Source: Methylobacterium sp. Leaf118 (GTDB lineage Bacteria > Pseudomonadota > Alphaproteobacteria > Rhizobiales > Beijerinckiaceae). Taken from it: a DNA stretch of 34,635 bases. The notes beneath the pieces are model-generated. The model made no database searches. It was not told where the DNA came from and saw only the letters and a program-made list of their open reading frames with translations. The stretch spans positions 1-34,635 of the forward strand of contig NZ_CAKLBV010000050.1 of NCBI RefSeq assembly GCF_920984675.1, given 5' to 3'. A program made the translations under genes and the position numbers. Within the stretch, counting starts at the first letter, position 1, and the number at the start of each line of letters is the position of its first letter. Below, piece after piece: positions 14,872 to 22,513 of the stretch.

Positions 14872-17550
14872 GTGTCTCCGGCGCCATTGCGCACCCTGCC
14901 CGTGGCGGGCATATCGGACGTTGTAATGGTCGATCCGTCGCAGATGCACGTTCAGGGGCCGGACCATAGCCCGATCGACGCGCTCGTCGATCTCGAATCC
15001 CTGACGTCCGCGGAGCGGGACGGGCTGGGCTTCGGTCTTCTCTGCCTCGATCCGGTCGGAACGGTGCTGGCCTGCAATCCGGCGGCGGCGGCTTTGTGCG
15101 GGCTCTCCGCCGAGGCGATGGCCGGGCGCAACTTCTTCCGCGATCTCGTGCCGAGCGCCGGCGTGCCGAGCTTCTACGGACGCTTCCTCGCCAGCGTCCG
15201 GCGGGGCGGCTCCGGGCCGAGCTTCGAGTTCGTGTTCGGCCGCAACCCGGCGCCCCTGCGGATGCGCATCGGCCTGCATCCCGGCGCGGGCGGTCGCACC
15301 TGGCTGACCCTCACGTCCCTGGGTCAGATCGCCGCCGTCCCCGCCCGCGAGGCGGTGCTGGCCGCCATCGCCCAGCGCAGCCGGGCCGAGCCGGTCGATC
15401 CGAGCCTGTGCGAGCGCGAGCCGATCCATGTCCCGGGCTCGATCCAGCCCAACGCCGTGATGCTCGCCGCCGACGCGGCGACCTTCGAGATCGTGGCCTT
15501 CAGCGCCAACGCGGCGGAGGCGCTGCCCCCCGGGCTGTTCCCGCCCTCGGGCCACCGCCTGGACGCGGTGCTGCCCACGCCCATCGTCTCGGCGATCCGC
15601 AACGGGCTCGCCACCCATTCCTTGAGCGACGGGCGGCTCCTGCGGCGCACGCTCACCCTGCCGCCGCGGGGCGAGCGCTTCCACCTCATGGCCCATGCCC
15701 ATCTCGGCCGGATCATCGTCGAGCTGGAGCTGGCCCCCGAGCGGCCGGAGGATTTCTCCGCCGCCAACCCCCTCGACACCGAACTGGCGATGGCGCGCCT
15801 GCGCGCCGCCGAGAGCCTGACCGAGGCGGCGCAGATCGCCGCCCTGGAGATCCGCGCCGTCACCGGCTTCGAGTCGGTGCTGGTCTACCGCTTCGACCCG
15901 GACTGGAACGGCGAGGCCATCGCCGAGGACATGGTGCCGGACTGGCAGCGCCCGCTGATCGGCCTTCGCTTCCCCGCCTCCGACATCCCGGCCCAGGCCC
16001 GCGCCCTCTACACCCGGGCCAAGAGCCGCTTCGTCATCGACCGGGATTGCGTGCCGGTCCCGCTGGTGGCCGAGCGGGCCGCGGGCAACGCGCCCATCGA
16101 CCTCACCTTCGCGCAGAACCGCACGCTCTCGCCGATCCATCTCGAGTACCAGCGCAATCTCGGCGTGGACGGCTCCATGTCGATCTCGATCATGGTCGAG
16201 AACCGGCTCTGGGGCCTCATGATCGGCCATCACCGCCGGCCGCACTACGTCGCGCCCGAGACCCGCGCCACCGCGACCGTGCTGACCGACGCCTTCGCGA
16301 TGCGGGTGCAGGAGATCGAGGGCAAGGCGCTGTGGAGCGAGCGCCAGCGCCATCTCGACGTGCAGGGGCGCCTCGTGCGGCGCCTGACCCGCTCCGACGA
16401 CTTCGTGCTCTCGCTGATGCACGGCAGCCCGAGCCTCCTCGACCTGTTCGGGGTGAGCGGCGTGGGGATCGTCTCCGGGGCCGACATCACCCTGACCGGG
16501 ACGACGCCGGGCGAGGCGGAGGTCCGCGCGCTCGCTTCGTGGCTGCGGGAGAGCCTGACGCCGGACGCGCGCAGCTTCGTCACCGACACGCTGTCGCTGC
16601 ACCATGCCCCGGCGGCCGCCTATACCGAATCCGCCAGCGGCCTGCTCGCGGTCTTCGTCGGGGCCGAGCGGCGCCACCTCCTGCTGTGGTTCAAGCCGGA
16701 GGTGCCCGGAACGGTGACCTGGGGCGGCGACCCGCGCAAGCCCGTCCTGCCCGGCAGCGGCCCCGTGGCGGTGCTGCCCCGGCGCTCGTTCGAGCGCTGG
16801 GTCGAGGAGCGGCGCGGCCAATCCGCCCCCTGGGCCAGCTGGAAGGTGGCGCTCGCCGAGCAGCTCGCCGAGGCGGTCGACGGCGTGGTGCTGCGCCAGC
16901 GCAGCAAGATCGCCGAGCTGACCGGCCTGCTCGCCGACAAGGAGCGCCTGCTGGAGCAGAAGGACCTTCTGACCCGCGAGATCGACCACCGGGTCAAGAA
17001 CTCGCTCCAGATCGTCACGGCCTTCCTGCACATGCAGCGCCGCCAGATCGCCGACCCGGCCGCGCGCCAGGCCTTCTCCGAGACCTCGGCGCGCGTCATG
17101 AGCGTGGCGCGGGTCCATGACAGCCTCTACCAGGGCGACAGCCTGGAGGAGGTCGATCTCGGCCAGACCATCCAGTCCCTGTGCAACGACCTCGCCGGGA
17201 TGGCGGGCGACGAGCACAGCGTCGCGCTCACTGCCGAGACCGGGCTGATGGTGCCCTACCGGCACGCGGTGGCGCTCTCGCTCATCACCACGGAACTCGT
17301 CACCAACGCGTTCAAATACGCGGGCCGTCCCGACCGGGGCGCGCGGATCACCGTGACCGTCGCGGGCGGCGCGGGCGCCGTGCGCCTCAAGGTGTGCGAC
17401 GACGGCGACGGCATGCCGCCGGACTGGGAGCGCGCGCGGGCCCGGGGCACCGGGCTCGGCATGAAGCTGATCCGCGCCATGCTCGACCAGATCGGCGCGC
17501 GCCTCGACGTCGAGAACGCCGAGGGCGCCTGCTTCACCATCCACGCCTGA
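14872..17550 (+). CDS. bphP: Bacteriophytochrome histidine kinase with N-terminal PYP-like PAS domain
   Basis: An 892-residue red/far-red photoreceptor kinase. Domains: PYP-like PAS (45-150); phytochrome PAS_2 (175-290) with CEREPIHVPGSIQP, where Cys180 is the expected biliverdin attachment site; GAF (315-480) with PASDIP (Asp371), HLEY (His423, Tyr426) and GHH (His453); PHY (495-660) with the PRRSF tongue motif (636-640); HisKA_2 (DHRVKNSLQ, His706); HATPase_c (N-box Asn812, DDGDG, GTGLG). Chromophore-contacting residues are nearly all kept, but the usual IQPHG reads IQPNA. The PYP-like domain aligns without gaps to photoactive yellow protein yet has Ser95, Cys68 and Ala72 in place of Cys69, Tyr42 and Glu46, so it cannot bind p-coumarate by the known thioester. 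GTG start with AGGAG four bases upstream. Heme oxygenase follows by 18 bases. No adjacent response regulator. Confidence 0.95.
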   Translation: MSPAPLRTLPVAGISDVVMVDPSQMHVQGPDHSPIDALVDLESLTSAERDGLGFGLLCLDPVGTVLACNPAAAALCGLSAEAMAGRNFFRDLVPSAGVPSFYGRFLASVRRGGSGPSFEFVFGRNPAPLRMRIGLHPGAGGRTWLTLTSLGQIAAVPAREAVLAAIAQRSRAEPVDPSLCEREPIHVPGSIQPNAVMLAADAATFEIVAFSANAAEALPPGLFPPSGHRLDAVLPTPIVSAIRNGLATHSLSDGRLLRRTLTLPPRGERFHLMAHAHLGRIIVELELAPERPEDFSAANPLDTELAMARLRAAESLTEAAQIAALEIRAVTGFESVLVYRFDPDWNGEAIAEDMVPDWQRPLIGLRFPASDIPAQARALYTRAKSRFVIDRDCVPVPLVAERAAGNAPIDLTFAQNRTLSPIHLEYQRNLGVDGSMSISIMVENRLWGLMIGHHRRPHYVAPETRATATVLTDAFAMRVQEIEGKALWSERQRHLDVQGRLVRRLTRSDDFVLSLMHGSPSLLDLFGVSGVGIVSGADITLTGTTPGEAEVRALASWLRESLTPDARSFVTDTLSLHHAPAAAYTESASGLLAVFVGAERRHLLLWFKPEVPGTVTWGGDPRKPVLPGSGPVAVLPRRSFERWVEERRGQSAPWASWKVALAEQLAEAVDGVVLRQRSKIAELTGLLADKERLLEQKDLLTREIDHRVKNSLQIVTAFLHMQRRQIADPAARQAFSETSARVMSVARVHDSLYQGDSLEEVDLGQTIQSLCNDLAGMAGDEHSVALTAETGLMVPYRHAVALSLITTELVTNAFKYAGRPDRGARITVTVAGGAGAVRLKVCDDGDGMPPDWERARARGTGLGMKLIRAMLDQIGARLDVENAEGACFTIHA

Positions 17551-17568
17551 GCCGTCCGGGCCGCAGCC

Positions 17569-18129
17569 TTGAGCGACACCCTTCACACCCGCCTGCGCGC
17601 GGCCACCGCCGAGGCCCATGCCGCCCTGGAGCGCGACCTCGACTGGCAGGAGCGGGTGGCGACGCTGCCGGCCTATGCGGGCCTGCTCGCGCGCCTGCGC
17701 GGCTTCCACGCCGCCTACGAGCCGGCCATCGCCCTGGGGCTCGCCGACGCGGCCTTCTTCGAGCCGCGGCGGCGGCTCGCCGCCCTCGATGCCGATCTCG
17801 TCGCCCTCGGGCTCGACGCCGACCGGTGCGGCGCCCTGCCCGCGCCGCCCGCGCCCGCGCTCGCGGGGGAGGGGGCCGCGCTCGGCGCGCTCTACGTGCT
17901 GGAGGGCTCGACGCTGGGCGGCCTCCTGATCGGCCGCCATGTCGGCGGGCTGCACGGGGACGGCGTGCCGCTCGCCTATTACGCCGGCCGCGGCCGGGCG
18001 GCGGGGCCGATGTGGCGGACGTTCCGCGAACGCCTGGACGGCCTGACCGCGGCCCAGGAACCGGCGGCGCTGGGCGCCGGCATCGCGACCTTCGAGGCGA
18101 TGCGGGACTGGCTCACGCAGGCCCGCTGA
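17569..18129 (+). CDS. bphO: Biliverdin-forming heme oxygenase
   Basis: A 186-residue heme oxygenase that cleaves heme to biliverdin, CO and iron. AEAHAALE contains the proximal heme ligand, His17. The distal helix reads GALYVLEGSTLGGLLIGRHV, with the conserved Gly-rich kink. The length fits bacterial BphO/PigA-type enzymes. It lies 18 bases after the phytochrome kinase and presumably supplies its biliverdin chromophore. The start is a TTG with no visible ribosome-binding site; no ATG or GTG lies between it and the proximal His. Translation is probably low and depends on the upstream gene. Confidence 0.92.
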   Translation: MSDTLHTRLRAATAEAHAALERDLDWQERVATLPAYAGLLARLRGFHAAYEPAIALGLADAAFFEPRRRLAALDADLVALGLDADRCGALPAPPAPALAGEGAALGALYVLEGSTLGGLLIGRHVGGLHGDGVPLAYYAGRGRAAGPMWRTFRERLDGLTAAQEPAALGAGIATFEAMRDWLTQAR

Positions 18130-18140
18130 TCCAAGAATGA

Positions 18141-18484
18141 CGCGATGGATGCCGCAGCCGGGAGCGCCTGTCCGAAGGGCCGGATCGCTGGCTCGTCGCC
18201 GCCGCTCAGGGCGGCGACGGGTTCATCCTCGACACGGCGGAGGGCGGCGTTCTCCACGCCCGGCACGGGACGGCGCCCGGGAGCCGGTCCCGATCGTCCC
18301 CGACCACTTTGTCATGGCGGCCTGCCTCGGCACCATCGGAGGGCTGCACCGGGACGCCGGCGAGACACGTCTCGCCGATGCGTTCACTTGGCGCCCCGCT
18401 TGGCGCTCCGCTTGGCGCGCCCGCCTGGCCCCCTTCCTGGGCGCCCCCGGGCGCGAGATCGTCGCCGCGCGACGGGGCTGGTGA
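18141..18484 (+). pseudogene. Frameshifted gene remnant, weakly SUKH/SMI1-like
   Basis: Two protein-like stretches lie in different frames. The first (from about 18156) reads SRERLSEGPDRWLVAAAQ then GGDGFILDTAEGGVLHARHGT. Around 18265-18285 the sense shifts to another frame reading REPVPIVPDHFVMAACLGTIGG and on to a stop near 18484. No start codon remains in the first frame. The pattern (a hydrophobic gly-rich strand, LD-x-x-x-G-x-V, then a VPDHF helix) recalls SMI1/KNR4 (SUKH) proteins, but this is a weak resemblance. A 12-bp repeat array interrupts the second frame. A sequencing error could also give this picture. Confidence 0.35.
18387..18434. repeat. 12-bp-period tandem repeat (three clear units plus one decayed)
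   Basis: Units CTTGGCGCCCCG (18387), CTTGGCGCTCCG (18399), CTTGGCGCGCCC (18411) and a decayed unit at 18423. They lie inside the presumed gene remnant just upstream of tmk and encode a Trp-Arg-Pro/Ser-Ala four-residue period in its second frame. Confidence 0.7.
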
Positions 18485-18537
18485 AGCGCACCGCGCCCGC
18501 GCTGTCGCGCCGGCCCACCCTGTGCTAGCCGGTCCCC

Positions 18538-19269
18538 ATGTCGAGCGATGCGCCGCGGGGCGTCTTCATCACCTTCGAGGGCGGGGAGGGGGCGGGCAAG
18601 TCCACCCAGATCGCCCGGCTTGCCGCCGCCCTGCGCGCGGCGAGCGGGCGCGAGGTGGTCGTCACCCGCGAGCCCGGCGGCACGGCCCGGGCGGAGGCCT
18701 ATCGCGAGGCGCTGCTGCGGGGCGTGGCCAAGCCGTTCGGGCCCTTCGCCGAGGCCCTGGTCTTCGCCGCCGCCCGGATCGACCATGTCGACGCCCTGAT
18801 CCGCCCGGCGCTGGCCCGCGGCGCGGTGGTGCTGTGCGACCGCTTCGCCGATTCCACCCGCGCCTATCAGGGCGCGGCGGGCGGCCTCGACCCAGCCCTG
18901 ATCGCCAGCCTGGAGCGGGTGACGCTCGGCGACCTCGCCCCCGACCTCACCCTGATCCTCGATGTGCCGGCCCAGGCCGGCCTCGCCCGGGCGCGCCGAC
19001 GGAGCGGGGAGGAGACCGGAGCGCCCGACCGGTTCGAGGGGGAGGCGCTCGGCTTCCACGAGCGCCTGCGGGCGGCCTTCCGGGGCATCGCCGAGGCCGA
19101 GCCCGCGCGCTGCCGGGTCATCGACGCGGAGCCGGAGCCCGACGCCGTGGAGGCGGCGATCCGCAAGGCGGTGGCGGCGCGGTTGCCCGAACTGCTGCCC
19201 GAACGGCTGCCAGAACCTCTGCCCGATGGGGCCCCCTCGATCCCGGGAGGGCGCGACCATGCCGCCTGA
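18538..19269 (+). CDS. tmk: Thymidylate kinase (dTMP kinase)
   Basis: A 243-residue enzyme phosphorylating dTMP to dTDP. It has the P-loop GGEGAGKST (15-23), TREPGGT, the LCDRFADSTRAYQG (DR-x) motif and the lid region RARRRSGEETGAPDRFE. It is about 30 residues longer than typical TMKs. The extra C-terminus includes LPELLPERLPEPLPD, encoded by four 12-bp repeat units at 19180-19227. Its end overlaps the holB start by 11 bases. This is the first gene of the alphaproteobacterial run tmk-holB-metG-tatD-MBL hydrolase. Confidence 0.97.
   Translation: MSSDAPRGVFITFEGGEGAGKSTQIARLAAALRAASGREVVVTREPGGTARAEAYREALLRGVAKPFGPFAEALVFAAARIDHVDALIRPALARGAVVLCDRFADSTRAYQGAAGGLDPALIASLERVTLGDLAPDLTLILDVPAQAGLARARRRSGEETGAPDRFEGEALGFHERLRAAFRGIAEAEPARCRVIDAEPEPDAVEAAIRKAVAARLPELLPERLPEPLPDGAPSIPGGRDHAA
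19180..19227. repeat. 12-bp-period tandem repeat (four units) at the 3' end of tmk
   Basis: Units CGGTTGCCCGAA (19180), CTGCTGCCCGAA (19192), CGGCTGCCAGAA (19204) and CCTCTGCCCGAT (19216). They are in frame with tmk and encode four x-Leu-Pro-Glu/Asp tetrapeptides after the normal end of the kinase. Confidence 0.8.
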
Positions 19270-20335
19270 CGGGGGCCGGTCCCGCAAGGAGGCGCCGAGC
19301 GAGGCCGAGGCCGGCGACCTCGCGCAGGTGCCGCGCCCGCGCGAGCAGACCCGCCTCGTCGGGCACGAGGCCGCGCAGGCCGCCTTCGCCGCAGCCCTCG
19401 CCGCCGGACGACTCCACCATGCCTGGCTGATCGGCGGCCCGCCCGGCATCGGCAAGGCGACCCTGGCCTATCGGGTCGCGCGCCGGCTCGTCGCCGACCC
19501 GCGCAGCCTCGCGGCGCCCGACCGCCTCGATCTCCCCGCCGACCACCCGGCGGCCCGGCAGGTCGCGGCCCTCTCGCATCCGAACCTGATCGCGCTGCGC
19601 CGGGTGCAGGCGCCGGGGGCCAAGACCCTGCCGACCCGCATTTCCGTGGACGCCGCCCGCGAGGCGCTGGCTCTGTTCGCCACCACCGCGGGCGGGGAGG
19701 GGGGCTGGCGCGTCTGCATCGTCGACAGCGCCGAGGATCTCAACGCCAACAGCGCCAACGCGCTGCTCAAGATGATCGAGGAGCCCCCGCCGCGCGCCAT
19801 CTTCCTGATCGTCTCCCACGCGCCGGGCCGGCTGCTGCCGACGATCCGCTCCCGCTGCCGGGCCCTGCCGGTGCGGCCGCTCGCCGAGGCGCAGGTGCGG
19901 ACGGTGATCGAGGGGTTCCCCCCGCCCTTCCCCCGGCCCGAGGCGGCGGCGCTCGCCCGGGCGCTCGCCCTGTGCGAGGGCTCGGTCGCCCGGGCGGTGG
20001 CCCTGCTCGATCCCCCGACCCAGGCCGTCGAGGCGGAGGTCTCGGCGTTGCTGGCCGCCCTGCCCGATCCGGATTGGCGGCGGGTGCTCAAGCTCGGCGA
20101 GACGCTGGCCGGCCGGGACGCCGAGCCGCTGCTCGCCACGGCCCTCGACGCGATCCAGCGCCACGTCGCCGCCGAGATCGACCGACGCCAGGGGGAGGGC
20201 CCGGCCCGTCTCCTGCCCCTGGTCGAGGCCGCCGAGCGCATCGCCGCCGCCGCCCGGGACGCCGCCGTGTACAACCTCGACCGGAGACCCCTCGTCCTCG
20301 CGGCCTTCGAGGCGCTGGCCGGGGCGCCGCGCTGA
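19259..20335 (+). CDS. holB: DNA polymerase III subunit delta'
   Basis: A 358-residue clamp-loader subunit. After a short hydrophilic leader comes RLHHAWLIGGPPGIGKATLA (P-loop-like GGPPGIGKA near 59-67). There follow IVDSAEDLNANSANALLKMIEEPP, the sensor/SRC region IVSHAPGRLLPTIRSRCR (Ser-Arg-Cys motif), and a helical C-terminal domain. ATG 19259 has GGGAGGG 8 bases upstream and overlaps the tmk stop in another frame. The protein acts in the delta-tau/gamma-delta' complex that loads the beta clamp. Confidence 0.95.
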   Translation: MPPDGGRSRKEAPSEAEAGDLAQVPRPREQTRLVGHEAAQAAFAAALAAGRLHHAWLIGGPPGIGKATLAYRVARRLVADPRSLAAPDRLDLPADHPAARQVAALSHPNLIALRRVQAPGAKTLPTRISVDAAREALALFATTAGGEGGWRVCIVDSAEDLNANSANALLKMIEEPPPRAIFLIVSHAPGRLLPTIRSRCRALPVRPLAEAQVRTVIEGFPPPFPRPEAAALARALALCEGSVARAVALLDPPTQAVEAEVSALLAALPDPDWRRVLKLGETLAGRDAEPLLATALDAIQRHVAAEIDRRQGEGPARLLPLVEAAERIAAAARDAAVYNLDRRPLVLAAFEALAGAPR

Positions 20336-20899
20336 AACCCGGCCCCCCGGGTCAGCGGCCCCCGGTCTCCGGGAGCACCGCCATGCGGCCGTCGCGGTCG
20401 ACGGCGACGGCGACGGCGCCCGCCGGACAGGCCTCGCGCGGAATGCGCATCCGGTAGCCGACCCGGCGCCGGCCGAGCCCCTCAAGGCCGGGCTGTCCGG
20501 CGAGGTCCGTGCGGAGGCGGCGCGGACGGTCGAGGCCGGGGAGGCGGGTGAGCCTGGCGGCATCCCGAATCCGGCGCCCCCCTGCGAACCGCCGCGAGCC
20601 CGCGCCTTCCCTGTGAGGGCAGACATATCGGGAAAGATGGCCGCATGGGTGCGGCCCGGGCCGTTCCCCGGCGGCGCGGGCGTTTCGGCAACACCGTCCG
20701 GCCGACCTGCGCCGCGGCCAGGGCCAGGGCGCGACGCCACGTCGGCGGCTTGACGGTTCGGCAGCGCGGCGGCTCGGTTGCGCGCCGGGGCGATGCGCGC
20801 CACAAGGCATGTCGAGCCGACCCACCGTGCCCCGCGCGGGAAGTGCCCCGTCCGGCGGGCGTTCCGTGCGGCGCCCAGACGATCCGGGACATTCCACAC
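20336..20899. other. Gap between holB and metG
   Basis: About 560 bp without a confident gene. On the reverse strand from about 20600 down to a stop at 20352, one frame has strong G/C third-position bias and reads like protein (RIRDAARLTRLPGLDRP ... RVGYRMRIPREACPAGAVA ... DRDGRMAVLPETGGR), but it has no good start codon. It may be a small or decayed gene. The forward strand holds the metG leader, where I recognise no promoter consensus. Confidence 0.3.
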
Positions 20900-22462
20900 G
20901 TGAGCGAGACGGCCCAGGCGCCCTTCCTCATCACCACGGCGATCTCCTACCCCAACGGCGCGCCGCATATCGGCCACGCCTACGAGGTGATCGCCACGGA
21001 CGCGATCGCGCGGTTCCAGCGGCTCGACGGGCGCGCGGTCCTGTTCTCGACCGGCACCGACGAGCACGGCCTCAAGATCCAGCAGACGGCGTCCCGGGCC
21101 GGGATCAGCCCCCGCGCCTTCGTCGACGACATGGCCGGGCGCTTCAAGGCGATGGCCGACCGGCTGAACTGCGCCTACGACCGCTTCATCCGCACGACCG
21201 AGGCCGAGCATTACGCCGCCGCCCAGGCGCTGTGGCGGCGGATGGAGGCCAATGGCGACATCTACCTCGCCACGTATGCGGGCTGGTACTCGGTGCGCGA
21301 CGAGGCCTATTACGACGAGGCCGAGACGGTGCTCGCGCCCGACGGCACGCGCCGCTCGGCCAAGACCGACACGCCGGTCGAGTGGATGGAGGAGGAGAAT
21401 TTTCTCTTCCGCCTGTCGAACTACCAGGACCGGCTGCTCGCCCTATACGCCGAGCGGCCCGACTTCCTGAGCCCGGAGACCCGCCTGAACGAGGTCGCGA
21501 GCTTCGTGCGCTCGGGCCTCAAGGATCTCTCGATCAGCCGCACCACCTTCGACTGGGGCGTGCCGGTGCCGGGACACCCCGCCCATGTCATGTATGTCTG
21601 GGTCGACGCGCTGACGAACTACCTCACCGTCTGCGGCTTCCCCGACGAGAGCGACCCGCGCTGGCCGTTCTGGCCGGCGGACGTGCACGTGATCGGCAAG
21701 GACATCGTCCGCTTCCACGCGGTCTACTGGCCGGCCTTCCTGATGTCGGCGGGGCTGCCCGTGCCGGGACGCGTCTTCGGCCACGGCTTCCTCCTCTCCA
21801 AGGGGGAGAAGATGTCGAAGTCGCTCGGCAACGTCGTCGATCCAATCGACCTCGTCGAGACCTACGGGGCGGACGCCCTGCGCTACTTCGTGCTGCGCGA
21901 GGTGCCGTTCGGCGGCGACGGCAATTACAGCCACGAGGCGATCATCAACCGCATCAACGCCGATCTCGCCAACGATCTCGGCAACCTCGCCCAGCGCTCG
22001 CTCTCGATGATCGCCAAGAACCTGTCCGGGGCCGTGCCGGAGCCGGGGCCGTTCTCGGAGGCCGACACGCGCCTGCTCAACGCCGCCGCCGCCCTGCCGG
22101 AGACGGCGAGGGGGCTGATGGGCGACCTCGCGCTGCACGCGATCCTGGCGGAGATCTGGGCCGTGGTGGCGGAGGCCAACCGCTACTTCGCCGCGGAAGA
22201 GCCGTGGCGCCTGCGCAAGACCGATCCGGCCCGCATGAACACGGTGCTCTACGTCACGGTCGAGACCCTGCGCCGGATCGGGTTGCTGGTGCAGCCCTTC
22301 GTGCCGACGGCGGGCGCGGCGCTCCTCGACCTGCTCGCGGTGCCGCCGGAGGCGCGGCGCTTCGCCTTCGCCGACGCGGTCCATCGGCTGCAGCCGGGTA
22401 CGGCGCTGCCGGCACCGACTCCGATCTTTCCGCGTTTCGAGAGACCGGACGCCACGGCCTGA
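20900..22462 (+). CDS. metG: Methionyl-tRNA synthetase
   Basis: A 520-residue class I synthetase charging tRNA-Met. The HIGH motif is His23-Ile-Gly-His26 in PNGAPHIGHAYEV, and the KMSKS motif is at 304-308 (GEKMSKSLGN). VYVWVDALTNYLT and FGHGFLLSKGEKM are characteristic. The insert between residues about 120 and 150 lacks the zinc-binding CxxC pairs, and there is no C-terminal EMAP/tRNA-binding domain; both are usual for the shorter alphaproteobacterial type. The start is GTG 20900 with no strong ribosome-binding site; the reading frame stays open upstream but the family N-terminus begins here. Confidence 0.97.
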   Translation: MSETAQAPFLITTAISYPNGAPHIGHAYEVIATDAIARFQRLDGRAVLFSTGTDEHGLKIQQTASRAGISPRAFVDDMAGRFKAMADRLNCAYDRFIRTTEAEHYAAAQALWRRMEANGDIYLATYAGWYSVRDEAYYDEAETVLAPDGTRRSAKTDTPVEWMEEENFLFRLSNYQDRLLALYAERPDFLSPETRLNEVASFVRSGLKDLSISRTTFDWGVPVPGHPAHVMYVWVDALTNYLTVCGFPDESDPRWPFWPADVHVIGKDIVRFHAVYWPAFLMSAGLPVPGRVFGHGFLLSKGEKMSKSLGNVVDPIDLVETYGADALRYFVLREVPFGGDGNYSHEAIINRINADLANDLGNLAQRSLSMIAKNLSGAVPEPGPFSEADTRLLNAAAALPETARGLMGDLALHAILAEIWAVVAEANRYFAAEEPWRLRKTDPARMNTVLYVTVETLRRIGLLVQPFVPTAGAALLDLLAVPPEARRFAFADAVHRLQPGTALPAPTPIFPRFERPDATA

Positions 22463-22513
22463 CGGGCCCGGCTCACGCATTCCCCCCGCGCCTCTTCCGT
22501 TCGAAAAGCCCTC

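Noticed and set aside
14803..17955. A reverse-strand open frame of about 1050 codons antisense to the phytochrome gene
   Set aside because: It is the shadow of a high-GC gene. It has low-complexity Arg/Gly/Ala/His-rich composition and no domains, while the forward frame contains a full phytochrome kinase.
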